Shown here: piece after piece, positions 8,228 through 16,352 of the stretch
How positions within the stretch are numbered: position 1 is the first letter of the stretch
Layout of the letters: each line of letters begins with the position of its first letter
Source of the DNA: Fidelibacterota bacterium TCS52
GTDB lineage: Bacteria > Fidelibacterota > Fidelibacteria > Fidelibacterales > Fidelibacteraceae
Assembly (NCBI GenBank): GCA_001577215.1
Contig: LSCC01000011.1
Span: 1 to 25,134 of the forward strand
Length of the DNA stretch: 25,134 nucleotides
Direction: 5' to 3'
Position numbers and translations under genes: made by a program
Notes under the pieces: generated by a model
Told to the model about the DNA's origin: nothing
Databases searched by the model: none
What the model saw: only the letters and a program-made list of their open reading frames with translations

Positions 8228-9484
8228 ATGAAAAAAATCATGTTTATTCTAATAGTGTCTTTACCGGTTTTGATATTTGCTAAAGATAGATCTGTTTATG
8301 AAAATGCCTATAAAGAGGCGATGAAAGATAGTGTTATTTCTTCATCTGAAAAAACTATACTAAACATTATTTCAACATCTAGCAATTTAAATGAAGATGA
8401 TATAATTGCAATTAAGAGAAAAGTGGAAAATCCGGAAGACAGCAGATATAATTTATCACGAGAAGGAAGATTGGAATTTATTGGATTGGCAATGTATTAT
8501 GGAATGTTTGAGTATGGTTATAATATTCCTTATGTTTTAGGAATAAATAAAGACAATATTATGATTGGAATTGAATTATTGGCGGCTCCTACAAGTTTTT
8601 ATTTGGCTTGGAAACACACTAAAAATATGGATCTACCGCAAGGAAAAGCAAATTTTTTATATAGTGGTACTTGGCTTGGCAAAGGTTCATCGTCTATCTT
8701 GCCTGCATTAGTTGGTTTCAAGAATTGGGATAATTTTGATGAGGAAGGTAAAATACTTAGAACTACTTCTATGTTGCTGACACCTGCCGGAACTTATTTT
8801 GGGAACAAATTGTATAAAAAATGGAATCCAACAGACGGACAAGCATTTGCAACAACAAGTAAACTATATTTAGGGGCATATAATGGTTTTGCTATTCATT
8901 CTTTACTGTCAAAAGAGCCGAAAAATTTAGAGTATAGCGATAATTTTATGCGTGGCCGTGTTCTTTCTATTTTTGGTAGTTCATTGCTTGAAGGATATTT
9001 ATCATATAAACATTTGTTTAAAGACGAACAGATTACGAGAGGAGATGCTAATTTTAATTTCTTGGGAGCTACTTATGGATTATTTTCCTCACTTGCTTAT
9101 ACCAGTTTATTAAATTTAGATGGATATAAAGAAATTATTGCTTCTCTTGCAATTGGAACTAATCTTGGCTATTATTCATTTAATGCATTTAATAAAGGAA
9201 GAGATCTTAAAATGAAAGAGACGGGAATTGTGGCATTGGGTGGAGCATCTGGAATTGGATTTACCGCAGGAATTGGTTTTCTTGTCGATATTAAAAAAAC
9301 AGAATTTTATGAATTTGTTTGTCCAATTGGATTGATCGGCGGGTCATTAATTGCTTATAAAATGATAGATCCAAGCAATGAAAATGAAAATAGTTATTCA
9401 AGAGTAAAGACGAATTTTATGCCAAGTGTAAATATCGTAAATAATGAATTTGTTTATGGTGCAAATCTTAATATTTCATTTTAG
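8228..9484 (+). CDS. Predicted exported membrane protein with four internal repeats, function unknown
   Basis: I do not recognise the family. The start is secure, with a very strong CAGGAGGAGGG before the ATG. A signal peptide covers about 1-19 (ends LPVLIFAK). Residues 20-85 look soluble and helical. From about 110 four related segments follow. Each has a hydrophobic stretch, usually a short charged loop with G-x-A (GKANF 139-143, GQAFA 204-208, GDANF 272-276), then a Gly-xxx-Gly pair (147/151, 216/220, 280/284, 338/342). The period is 69, 64, then 58 residues. The last segment is the most diverged and lacks the G-x-A loop. The C-terminus ends NLNISF, with a terminal Phe as in many outer-membrane beta-barrels. 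Either a barrel or a repeated integral membrane fold is possible. The next gene, also a membrane protein, starts 28 bases later and may be in the same operon. Confidence 0.8.
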   Translation: MKKIMFILIVSLPVLIFAKDRSVYENAYKEAMKDSVISSSEKTILNIISTSSNLNEDDIIAIKRKVENPEDSRYNLSREGRLEFIGLAMYYGMFEYGYNIPYVLGINKDNIMIGIELLAAPTSFYLAWKHTKNMDLPQGKANFLYSGTWLGKGSSSILPALVGFKNWDNFDEEGKILRTTSMLLTPAGTYFGNKLYKKWNPTDGQAFATTSKLYLGAYNGFAIHSLLSKEPKNLEYSDNFMRGRVLSIFGSSLLEGYLSYKHLFKDEQITRGDANFNFLGATYGLFSSLAYTSLLNLDGYKEIIASLAIGTNLGYYSFNAFNKGRDLKMKETGIVALGGASGIGFTAGIGFLVDIKKTEFYEFVCPIGLIGGSLIAYKMIDPSNENENSYSRVKTNFMPSVNIVNNEFVYGANLNISF

Positions 9485-9512
9485 TATAAATATTTAATAA
9501 AAAAAGGTAAAT

Positions 9513-9848
9513 ATGAATAATAAAAAGGAAAATCCATTTGATTTTCACCCGGTATTGAAAGAAATGAAGTATGATTCTTTAGATGAAATAAATGTAGAAT
9601 TTATACAAGAATATTTAAGAAAACAGAGACGGAAAAATAAAATATTTATGATTTTCCAAATATTTCTATGGTTAGTTGTTGCAATGAATTTTCTATCTCA
9701 TCACAGTCCCAGCGAATTCACTTTTTATCTTGGTTTTATAGGAATAATTATGATTCCTGTGGTTGTTATTGCTTATAAACGGTTGAGGAGACGATATACA
9801 ATGAATGATGAGAAAATATCTAATATAATTAAAGAAACTGGATTGTAA
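9513..9848 (+). CDS. Small two-helix membrane protein, function unknown
   Basis: The 111-residue product has a polar N-terminal 40 residues, then two membrane helices at about 44-61 (IFMIFQIFLWLVVAMNFL) and 69-88, with a short His-Ser-Pro loop between them. A strongly basic stretch (KRLRRRY) follows the second helix. By the positive-inside rule both ends should face the cytoplasm, since RKQRRKNK also precedes helix 1. AAAGG lies 6 bases before the ATG. I know no family for it. It follows the four-repeat membrane protein closely and faces the NIF3-like gene tail to tail, with 20 bases between. Confidence 0.75.
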   Translation: MNNKKENPFDFHPVLKEMKYDSLDEINVEFIQEYLRKQRRKNKIFMIFQIFLWLVVAMNFLSHHSPSEFTFYLGFIGIIMIPVVVIAYKRLRRRYTMNDEKISNIIKETGL

Positions 9849-9868
9849 GTTTCAGGTGAGAATGATTT

Positions 9869-10180
9869 CTAAAAATCCATAACTTCAACAACATCATAAG
9901 CTATCTCTTCATAAGGATGGACTTTTTTTAATTCTGCAATTACATTTTTAATTATTTCATTTTTACAGATCAATTCTACCTTGTATTCTTCTTCTTTATG
10001 TAATTTGTTTAGCTTTCCTAAGTATGGATCGGCATTTTCAATTGGTCTGAATTGTCCTTTGCCAAGTGTTTGCCAGGAGCATTTGTCATAATTCTTATAT
10101 TTTCCTGCCCCCTTATCAAAAAGTGCATTTTTAACCTGTTCGAGATGAGATTTAGGAACATAAAATGAAATTTTATACAT
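9869..10180 (-). CDS. NIF3/PII-like small protein (YqfO-type insert domain family)
   Basis: This is the only minus-strand gene. It is a ~100-residue stand-alone version of the small alpha-beta domain found inserted in some NIF3/YqfO proteins, with a PII- or CutA-like fold. Numbered from an ATG at 10186, conserved motifs are YKISFYVP at 4-11, ALFDKGAGKYKNYDKCSW at 21-38, GKGQFRP at 43-48 and HPYEE at 90-94, all hallmarks of the family. Two in-frame ATGs stand close together (10186 and 10180). On the minus strand GGTGA lies about 6 bases before the second, so I choose 10180. The biochemical role of stand-alone members is not established. The gene is divergent from the M13 peptidase gene, so 10181-10276 should hold promoters for both. 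Confidence 0.85.
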   Translation of the reverse strand: MYKISFYVPKSHLEQVKNALFDKGAGKYKNYDKCSWQTLGKGQFRPIENADPYLGKLNKLHKEEEYKVELICKNEIIKNVIAELKKVHPYEEIAYDVVEVMDF

Positions 10181-10276
10181 GATCATTCACCGATTTATTT
10201 TTTTAATTTTTCTATTTATTTTCTAAATAATGTATTATATTATTCAATTAAATCAAAACAAAAAAAGGAGAATAAA

Positions 10277-12316
10277 ATGAGAATAATGAAAAATAGTGTA
10301 AAGCTTACTTTAATTTTTGTATTATTCGTTCTACTCGTAAACTGTGAAAAACAAAAGGAGGAACCCGCCATCGATGTAAATAATATAGACACAACAATTA
10401 ATCCTGGTGATAATTTTTATCAATATGTAAATGCCAATTGGTTAAAGAACAATCCTGTACCGGAAGATAAGAGTTATTATGGAGCTTTTACAGAATTAAG
10501 AGATAAAAGTATTGAAGATCAGAAAAAACTGATAAACAAATTGATCAAACAAAAAAATAAAAAAGGTACAAATGCACAGAAAATCGCTGATTTTTATAAT
10601 TCAGGAATGAATGCTGATAGAATTGAAAAGCAGGGTATAGAGTCCTTAAAAAAGGAATTTGATGCTATAGAAAGTATTAAAAGTGCAGATGATCTGATTG
10701 ATGAGATAGCACATTTACATTCTATCGGAATTACTGCTGCATTTAATTTTGATGCCGAACAAGACCTTAAGAATAGTGAAATAGTGATCACTTGGTTGGA
10801 TCAAGGGGGATTAGGATTGCCTGACAGAGATTATTATTTGGAGGATACTCAAAGGTCCAAAGAAATTCGAAATGAATATGTAAAACATATTGTAAAAATG
10901 TTTGAATTGATAGGATTTAAAAATGATGTTGCAACACAAAATTCATTGACTATTATGGATATTGAAACTAAAATGGCAGAAGCATCGATGAGCCGTTTGA
11001 AAAGAAGAAATCCTAATAATATAGATCATAAAATGACCATGAAAGAGTTAAATGAACTTACTCCAAATTTGAATTGGAAAAGATATTTTTCTCAAATTGG
11101 ATTAGGAAATATTGATGCGTTAAATATAGCATCACCCGAATTTCTTACAGAATTAAATAAAATGATCAATGAAGTTAATATTGATGATTGGAAAATTTAT
11201 TTACAGTGGAATTTAATAAATCGAACAGCAAATTATCTTAATGCTGAAATAGAAAATGAAGATTTTGCTTTTTATGGGAAAGTGTTATCCGGTCAAGACA
11301 AAATGAAACCTCGTTGGAGAAGAGTATTAAATGCAACTAATAGAGCAATGGGATTCGCAGTTGGCCAACTCTATGTTAAAGAAAACTTTCCACCGGAATC
11401 TAAAGAAAGAATGTTGAAACTTGTGGCTAATTTAGGAGAAATCCTTAGCGAAAGAATTCAAAATCTTGGTTGGATGGAAAATGAAACAAAAGAAAAAGCA
11501 TTGGAGAAACTTAGTACATTTAATGTAAAGATCGGTTATCCTGACAAATGGAGAGATTATTCTAAACTTGAAATTGAAGATGATTCTTATGTTAAAAATT
11601 ATTTAAGAGCCAACGAATATTCGTTCAACAGACAAATAAATAAAATTGATAAACCTGTAGATAAAGATGAATGGGGAATGTATCCTCAAACAGTTAATGC
11701 CTATTATCATCCATTATTAAATGAGATTGTATTTCCTGCAGCAATTTTACAACCACCGTTTTTCTATAAAAATGCAGATGATGCAGTAAATTACGGAGCA
11801 ATTGGAGTTGTAATTGGGCACGAAATGACACATGGTTATGATGATTCTGGCAGGAAATTTGATTCAGAGGGAAATTTAAATGATTGGTGGACTAAACAAG
11901 ATGCAGAAGAATTTGACAAAAAAGCACAAGTAGTTGTAGATCAATTCAATGAATTTACAGTATTGGATTCATTTCATGTTAATGGAAAATTGACACTTGG
12001 TGAAAATCTTGCAGATTATGGTGGATTAATTATTTCATATAATGCATTAATGAAAACATTTGATGACAAAGAAAAACCAGATGAAATAGATGGATTCACA
12101 CCAGAACAGAGATTTTTCTTATCTTATGCGAAAGTATGGAGAAATAACATTCGTGATAAATTAGCTCAACGACTAATAAAAGAGGATCCGCATTCCCCGG
12201 GAAAATATCGCGTTAATGGAGGTGTTGCCAATATTGAAGCTTGGTATGAAGCATTTGATGTTCAACCGAAAAATGAAATGTATATAAAAAAAGAAAATCG
12301 TTTAAGTATTTGGTAG
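10277..12316 (+). CDS. pepO: M13 family zinc metallopeptidase (neprilysin/PepO type), lipoprotein
   Basis: This endopeptidase should cut short peptides on the periplasmic or outer surface. Zinc-site motifs are complete: HEMTH at 515-519 (Glu516 catalytic), and ENLAD at 576-580, whose Glu is the third zinc ligand. The substrate-backbone motif NAYY lies about 40 residues before HEMTH. The short C-terminal motif typical of the family is seen as RLSIW. The N-terminal peptidase_M13_N region starts near residue 40 (PGDNFYQYVNANWL). The protein has the normal length at 679 residues. A lipoprotein signal ends LLVNC, with Cys23 followed by Glu-Lys. Asn before the Cys is not a textbook lipobox, but the hexosaminidase lipoprotein has the same Asn-Cys-Glu-Lys. 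AAAGGAG precedes the ATG. The gene is apparently a single transcription unit, ending at the hairpin at 12378-12410. Confidence 0.95.
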   Translation: MRIMKNSVKLTLIFVLFVLLVNCEKQKEEPAIDVNNIDTTINPGDNFYQYVNANWLKNNPVPEDKSYYGAFTELRDKSIEDQKKLINKLIKQKNKKGTNAQKIADFYNSGMNADRIEKQGIESLKKEFDAIESIKSADDLIDEIAHLHSIGITAAFNFDAEQDLKNSEIVITWLDQGGLGLPDRDYYLEDTQRSKEIRNEYVKHIVKMFELIGFKNDVATQNSLTIMDIETKMAEASMSRLKRRNPNNIDHKMTMKELNELTPNLNWKRYFSQIGLGNIDALNIASPEFLTELNKMINEVNIDDWKIYLQWNLINRTANYLNAEIENEDFAFYGKVLSGQDKMKPRWRRVLNATNRAMGFAVGQLYVKENFPPESKERMLKLVANLGEILSERIQNLGWMENETKEKALEKLSTFNVKIGYPDKWRDYSKLEIEDDSYVKNYLRANEYSFNRQINKIDKPVDKDEWGMYPQTVNAYYHPLLNEIVFPAAILQPPFFYKNADDAVNYGAIGVVIGHEMTHGYDDSGRKFDSEGNLNDWWTKQDAEEFDKKAQVVVDQFNEFTVLDSFHVNGKLTLGENLADYGGLIISYNALMKTFDDKEKPDEIDGFTPEQRFFLSYAKVWRNNIRDKLAQRLIKEDPHSPGKYRVNGGVANIEAWYEAFDVQPKNEMYIKKENRLSIW

Positions 12317-12377
12317 AAAGTAGTAATCTAATTTATCGAAAGCAAGGGAACATGCTCTTTTGTTAATAAAAATAATG

Positions 12378-12410
12378 AAAACACTCGATAGGAATATCGG
12401 GTGTTTTTCT
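12378..12410 (+). terminator. Intrinsic terminator after the M13 peptidase gene
   Basis: Bases 12381-12390 (ACACTCGATA) pair with 12395-12404 (TATCGGGTGT): ten pairs including one G-T wobble, closed by a GGAA loop at 12391-12394. Flanking A's and a run of five T's (12404-12408) extend it. This is a classic rho-independent terminator 60 bases after the peptidase stop codon, and it separates that gene from the ablA promoter region. Confidence 0.85.
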
Positions 12411-12470
12411 AAATTTTTGGTTAATTAAAAAGAATTTTGTAACTTATAGTGCTTGGAAAGCGAATATTGT

Positions 12471-12520
12471 TTAAAATGAATGTAAACATTTTAATGATAA
12501 TAATTTAATTAGATAATTAA
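12471..12520. promoter_or_regulatory. Two adjacent palindromes upstream of ablA
   Basis: The first is TTAAAATG (12471-12478) and its exact reverse complement (12487-12494), with an 8-base spacer. Inside it sits a second, offset pairing: AATGT at 12479-12483 with ACATT at 12486-12490. The second palindrome is TTAATTA (12505-12511), two bases, then TAATTAA (12514-12520). Both lie between the upstream terminator and the ablA start, where an osmotic-stress regulator or the promoter would be expected. A weak promoter candidate is TTGTTT (12467-12472) with TTTAAT (12490-12495), 17 bases apart. The inverted repeats are seen directly; their function is a guess. Confidence 0.4.
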
Positions 12521-12542
12521 TTGGTAATATTAAAAGAGAGAA

Positions 12543-13853
12543 ATGATGAAAATATTCAATAAAAGACAAAAAACAATAACAGGAAAAATTGATGATGATG
12601 CGGCTAGTACACAATGGAAAAATTGGAAGTGGCAGTTAAAACATTCTGTAAAAGATATAAAAACATTTGAAAAACTATTAGATGTAGCTTTACCGGAAAA
12701 AGAAGAGAAAAAATTAAAGGATACCATTACAAAATTTCCAATGTCCGTAACTCCGTATTATTTATCGCTTATTGACAGGGAAAATTACAAAGAAGATCCG
12801 GTATATCTTCAAGCAGTACCATCTCCAAGTGAATTGGTAATTGGAAAATATGATATGGCTGATCCACTGGCTGAAGATAAAGATTCGCCGGTTCCGCATC
12901 TGACCCATCGTTATCCCGATAGAGTATTATTTAACATAAGCAATACTTGTTCTATGTATTGTCGTCATTGTACAAGAAAACGTAAAGTTGGTGATGTGGA
13001 AAGTATTCCGAATAAAAAAGAGATATTAAAAGGTGTGAAATATATTAAAAAACATCCTGAAATTAGAGATGTTTTGCTATCCGGTGGTGATCCTTTAATG
13101 CTTTCAAATAATTATCTCGATTGGGTATTGTCTGAAGTTAGCGCAATTCCACATGTGGAAATGATCAGGATTGGTTCGAGAATGCCGGTAGTTTTACCTT
13201 ATCGTATAACAGAAGACCTTATTGAATTGCTTAAAAAATATCAACCACTATATTTGAATACTCATTTCAATCATCCGCGTGAGATTACCGCATCTTCAAA
13301 AAAAGCATTAAAGATGTTAGCTGATGCCGGAATAATTTTAGGGAATCAGTCAGTATTACTTGCCGGAGTTAATGATTGTCCAAGAATAATAAAATCACTT
13401 TCTCATAAATTGTTACAAAATCGTGTTAGACCATATTATTTATATCAATGTGATTTGACCGAAGGACTTGCTCATTTTCGTACACCAGTAAGTAAAGGTA
13501 TTGAAATAATTGAAAGTATGATTGGACATACTTCCGGACTTGCAGTTCCAACTTATGTGATTGATGCTCCCGGCGGTGGTGGAAAAATCCCAATTATGCC
13601 AAATTATATCATATCTTGGTCAACAAATAAGGTAATATTAAGAAATTACGAAGGAATTATTACATCATATAAAGAACCTGATTCTTATGAAGGTTTTTTC
13701 TGTGATCGTGATTGTGAAAATTGTCATTTACAATTAAAATTAGAGGGGAAAGAAGAATTATCAAGTGTAGGAATTGTAAAAATATTAGAAAGTCAAGATG
13801 AAGGTATTTCTTTAGTTCCCGAAGATACAGAAAGAATGACAAAAAGAGATTAA
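12543..13853 (+). CDS. ablA: Lysine 2,3-aminomutase (radical SAM, PLP-dependent)
   Basis: It converts L-lysine to L-beta-lysine, the first step of N-epsilon-acetyl-beta-lysine osmolyte synthesis. The radical-SAM cluster motif is Cys136, Cys140 and Cys143 (CSMYCRHC). LSGGDPL at 179-185 is the SAM-binding segment. PLP lysine is Lys348 in PGGGGK. The residues that hold substrate lysine in the Clostridium subterminale enzyme are all present: Arg145 for the carboxylate, and Asp304 and Asp341 for the side-chain amine. Glutamate 2,3-aminomutases replace the two Asp, so lysine is the likely substrate. Cys279 plus the C-terminal cysteines 387, 391 and 394 fit the structural zinc site. At 436 residues it is full length, unlike the shorter EpmB. 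The start is either of two adjacent ATGs after AAAAGAGAGAA. ablB follows by 52 bases with no terminator. Confidence 0.95.
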   Translation: MMKIFNKRQKTITGKIDDDAASTQWKNWKWQLKHSVKDIKTFEKLLDVALPEKEEKKLKDTITKFPMSVTPYYLSLIDRENYKEDPVYLQAVPSPSELVIGKYDMADPLAEDKDSPVPHLTHRYPDRVLFNISNTCSMYCRHCTRKRKVGDVESIPNKKEILKGVKYIKKHPEIRDVLLSGGDPLMLSNNYLDWVLSEVSAIPHVEMIRIGSRMPVVLPYRITEDLIELLKKYQPLYLNTHFNHPREITASSKKALKMLADAGIILGNQSVLLAGVNDCPRIIKSLSHKLLQNRVRPYYLYQCDLTEGLAHFRTPVSKGIEIIESMIGHTSGLAVPTYVIDAPGGGGKIPIMPNYIISWSTNKVILRNYEGIITSYKEPDSYEGFFCDRDCENCHLQLKLEGKEELSSVGIVKILESQDEGISLVPEDTERMTKRD

Positions 13854-13905
13854 AAAAAAATATTTTATTCTGTTTATTCCCAATAGTAAAAATTTAGGTA
13901 AAATA

Positions 13906-14766
13906 ATGTTTGATGAAGTTATAAAATATGGTAATTCAAAAATTCAACATGGTAAGCATAGTGATAGAGTATATTTAATGAAATTAAATAATGTAGATGT
14001 TGGTTCTATTATTAATAAATTAAACAAATTAGCTGAAGAACATAAATATGGGAAAATATTTACAAAAATTCCCCAAAAACATTCTGAAATATTTTTTAAT
14101 GATGAGTATAAAAAAGAGGCAGAAATACCTAAATTCTATAATGGAAAAAATGATTGCGTATTTATGAGCAAATTCCCTATAGAAAAAAGAGCAATTATTG
14201 GATCGAATGTTAAAAAGCGATTAAATGATGTTTTAGCGGTATGTAAAGAGAAAGAACAGTTGAAAAATGAGCCGAAAATTTCCGATGAATTTAATTATAA
14301 GATATTGAAACATGAAAATGCCAAACAATTAACTGAATTATATAAAATCGTTTTTGCGAGTTACCCATTTCCAATTTATGATGAAAAATATATTAAAAAG
14401 ACAATGGATGATAATATTATCTATTTTGGAATATTTCATGAAGGAAAATTAGTTAGTGCATCATCTGCGGAAATGGATTTTAACGGACAAAATGTTGAAA
14501 TGACCGATTTCGCTACATTACCGGATTTTAGAGGGAATAATTTTGCCCAATTTTTACTTTATCAAATGGAAAATGAGGTAGTTAAAAAAGGTATAAAAAC
14601 ATTTTTTACAATTGCAAGGGGAATTTCTTTTGGAATGAATATTACTTTTGCAAAGCTAGGATACAAATTTGGCGGTACTTTAATTAACAATACAAATATT
14701 TCAGGTAATATAGAAAATATGAATATTTGGTATAAATCTGAGAACAGAAAAAATTATTTCACATAA
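13906..14766 (+). CDS. ablB: Beta-lysine N6-acetyltransferase (GNAT family)
   Basis: It transfers acetyl from acetyl-CoA to the epsilon-amine of beta-lysine, completing the compatible solute N-epsilon-acetyl-beta-lysine known from methanogens and some bacteria. The N-terminal half (1-125) is the AblB-specific region. A GNAT acetyltransferase fold occupies about 130-280, with the acetyl-CoA loop near LPDFRGNNFAQFLL (205-218). The strand-helix segment FTIARGISFGMNITFAKLGY (234-253) is characteristic of AblB. The length of 286 residues is normal for the family. Identification is strengthened by its place directly after ablA. The ribosome site is modest (TTTAGG about 8 bases before the ATG). The 3' gap carries an 11-base match to the repeat at 2251-2290. 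Confidence 0.93.
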   Translation: MFDEVIKYGNSKIQHGKHSDRVYLMKLNNVDVGSIINKLNKLAEEHKYGKIFTKIPQKHSEIFFNDEYKKEAEIPKFYNGKNDCVFMSKFPIEKRAIIGSNVKKRLNDVLAVCKEKEQLKNEPKISDEFNYKILKHENAKQLTELYKIVFASYPFPIYDEKYIKKTMDDNIIYFGIFHEGKLVSASSAEMDFNGQNVEMTDFATLPDFRGNNFAQFLLYQMENEVVKKGIKTFFTIARGISFGMNITFAKLGYKFGGTLINNTNISGNIENMNIWYKSENRKNYFT

Positions 14767-14805
14767 AGAATCGTTAAAAATACAAAGAAGATAAAAATTA
14801 AAAAT

Positions 14806-14836
14806 TTGAATAAATATATTCCTAATTAATTATAAT
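14806..14836 (+). promoter_or_regulatory. Candidate promoter of the PHP-phosphatase operon
   Basis: TTGAAT at 14806-14811 and a perfect TATAAT at 14831-14836 are separated by 19 bases, slightly longer than the ideal 17. Transcription would begin about 10 bases before the ATG at 14855. That would leave almost no leader, which agrees with the absence of a Shine-Dalgarno sequence there. Such AT-rich matches are common by chance, and promoters in this lineage may differ from the sigma-70 model. Confidence 0.3.
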
Positions 14837-14854
14837 TGTAATATATTATGATAT

Positions 14855-15703
14855 ATGCAGAATTTAGATAAAATATACGATTTTCACAATCACATTATTT
14901 ATGGTGTAGATGATGGCAGCAAAACCCTAGAAAATTCTATAAAAATGCTTCAACAAGCTGCTGATCAAGGTATTACAAATGTTGTTTGTGCTCCTCATCA
15001 ATTTGAACCAATTACGCCATCTTATTTACCAAAAAGACAAAAAAATATTGTAAAAAGATTCAATATTTTAAAAAGAAGTATTAAAGAGAAAAAAATTCCA
15101 ATTGAATTATTACTTGGTTCAGAAATTATGTTCTTTCGTGATATGAAAAAATATTTATCATTACCATATTTTTCAATAAACAATAATAAAAAGTATATAT
15201 TGATTGAATTTTCATTAATGGGAGCACCAATCAGTTTTGTGGATATATTTTATGATTTGATTATGGAGGGATATCAACCAATATTGGCACATCCTGAAAG
15301 GATAAGTGGGCTATATAAAGATCGAAATAAATTAGTTAAATTATTAAAAATGGGTGTTTTATTTCAGATAAATACAGGAAGTATTCTAGGATTATTTGGG
15401 AAACAAGTACAAAACATTTCAAAAAAATATTTAAAAAATAATTGGATCCATCTTTTAGGTAGTGATGCTCATTCACTTAATTTTCAAAGGGGTTTTTCTA
15501 TGCAAAAATGTGTGGAATACATTTCTAATAATTATCATGATATAAATTTAAAAGAAATTTTAGAGTTAAATCCAAAAGCTGTGATAAATGGCGATCATGT
15601 AGAAATTGATATTTCAGATATCAAAATTAGAGTAAAATCACCACCAAATAATTTAAATAAATTAATAAATAAAATTATCAAAAAAGCTAAAAAATTATTA
15701 TAG
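14855..15703 (+). CDS. PHP-domain tyrosine-protein phosphatase, CpsB/YwqE type
   Basis: Members of this family remove phosphate from tyrosine kinases (BY-kinases) that control capsule and exopolysaccharide assembly, using a metal cluster in a PHP fold. The metal-binding residues are in place: DFHNH at 9-13, VDDGS at 18-22, APHQF with His48, GSE with Glu90, HPER at 146-149 and GSDAH with Asp204 and His206. At 282 residues it is slightly longer than Bacillus YwqE; the extra tail is basic (LINKIIKKAKKLL). No ribosome-binding site is visible. The next gene starts 7 bases after the stop, so they form an operon. No kinase is in this window, but a polysaccharide-export locus begins 6 kb downstream. 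A histidinol-phosphatase-like activity is possible but less likely. Confidence 0.88.
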   Translation: MQNLDKIYDFHNHIIYGVDDGSKTLENSIKMLQQAADQGITNVVCAPHQFEPITPSYLPKRQKNIVKRFNILKRSIKEKKIPIELLLGSEIMFFRDMKKYLSLPYFSINNNKKYILIEFSLMGAPISFVDIFYDLIMEGYQPILAHPERISGLYKDRNKLVKLLKMGVLFQINTGSILGLFGKQVQNISKKYLKNNWIHLLGSDAHSLNFQRGFSMQKCVEYISNNYHDINLKEILELNPKAVINGDHVEIDISDIKIRVKSPPNNLNKLINKIIKKAKKLL

Positions 15704-15710
15704 GATATGT

Positions 15711-16331
15711 ATGTTTAAGGTAAAAAAAATTGTAACCGGTGTTTTCCAGGAAAATACTTACTTAATTTATAATAATAAAGAAGTTATTATAATTGATCCG
15801 GGTGATGATTTTAAGAAGATCGATCAATTTATCGGTAATAATAATTTGACTCCTAAAGCAATTTTAGGAACACATGGTCATATTGATCATATATCATCTG
15901 TTTATCAATTAAAAGAAAAATATCATATTCCATTTTATTTAAATAGTAAAGAACAGATAAATCTTGATCATTTGAAAAAAATATCAGATAAATATAATAT
16001 TAAATACAATGGAACACCGGAAATTGATATAGATTTAGAAGGGAAAAATAAAATTACGATCAGTGAATTTAATTTTAAAATAATTAATTCTCCCGGTCAT
16101 ACTTTAGGTGGAATATTATTTAAAATAGATGATATTGTATTTTGTGGTGATACGATTTTTAGAAATTCAATTGGAAGAACTGATCTTCCGGGTGGTGATA
16201 TTAAAATATTGAAGGATACTATTTTGAAAAATATTTACACATTGCCTGAGGATACGAAATTGTATCCGGGACACCTTGGAATTACCACGGTAAAACATGA
16301 GAAATATAATAACTCTTATGTGCATATTTGA
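15711..16331 (+). CDS. Metallo-beta-lactamase-fold hydrolase, glyoxalase II-like
   Basis: It is a two-metal hydrolase of the hydroxyacylglutathione-hydrolase-like group. The metal motif THGHIDH gives His55, His57, Asp59 and His60. Further ligands are His130 (SPGHTLG), Asp147 (CGDTIF) and His188 (YPGHLG). At 206 residues it is the short bacterial form without the glutathione-binding C-terminal domain of true glyoxalase II, so the substrate may be another thioester or an unrelated ester. It sits 7 bases after the PHP phosphatase and is probably translated from the same message: AGGA overlaps the stop of the preceding gene. Confidence 0.92.
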   Translation: MFKVKKIVTGVFQENTYLIYNNKEVIIIDPGDDFKKIDQFIGNNNLTPKAILGTHGHIDHISSVYQLKEKYHIPFYLNSKEQINLDHLKKISDKYNIKYNGTPEIDIDLEGKNKITISEFNFKIINSPGHTLGGILFKIDDIVFCGDTIFRNSIGRTDLPGGDIKILKDTILKNIYTLPEDTKLYPGHLGITTVKHEKYNNSYVHI

Positions 16332-16352
16332 AAAACTAAATATTGAGGTATA

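Noticed and set aside
12411..12542. Lysine riboswitch ahead of ablA
   Set aside because: The 132 bases are too short and too AT-rich for the five-helix lysine aptamer, and none of its conserved elements is visible.
12543..13853. EpmB (EF-P lysine aminomutase) or glutamate 2,3-aminomutase in place of lysine 2,3-aminomutase
   Set aside because: The protein is full length with a C-terminal cysteine site, keeps both substrate Asp residues and is followed by ablB.
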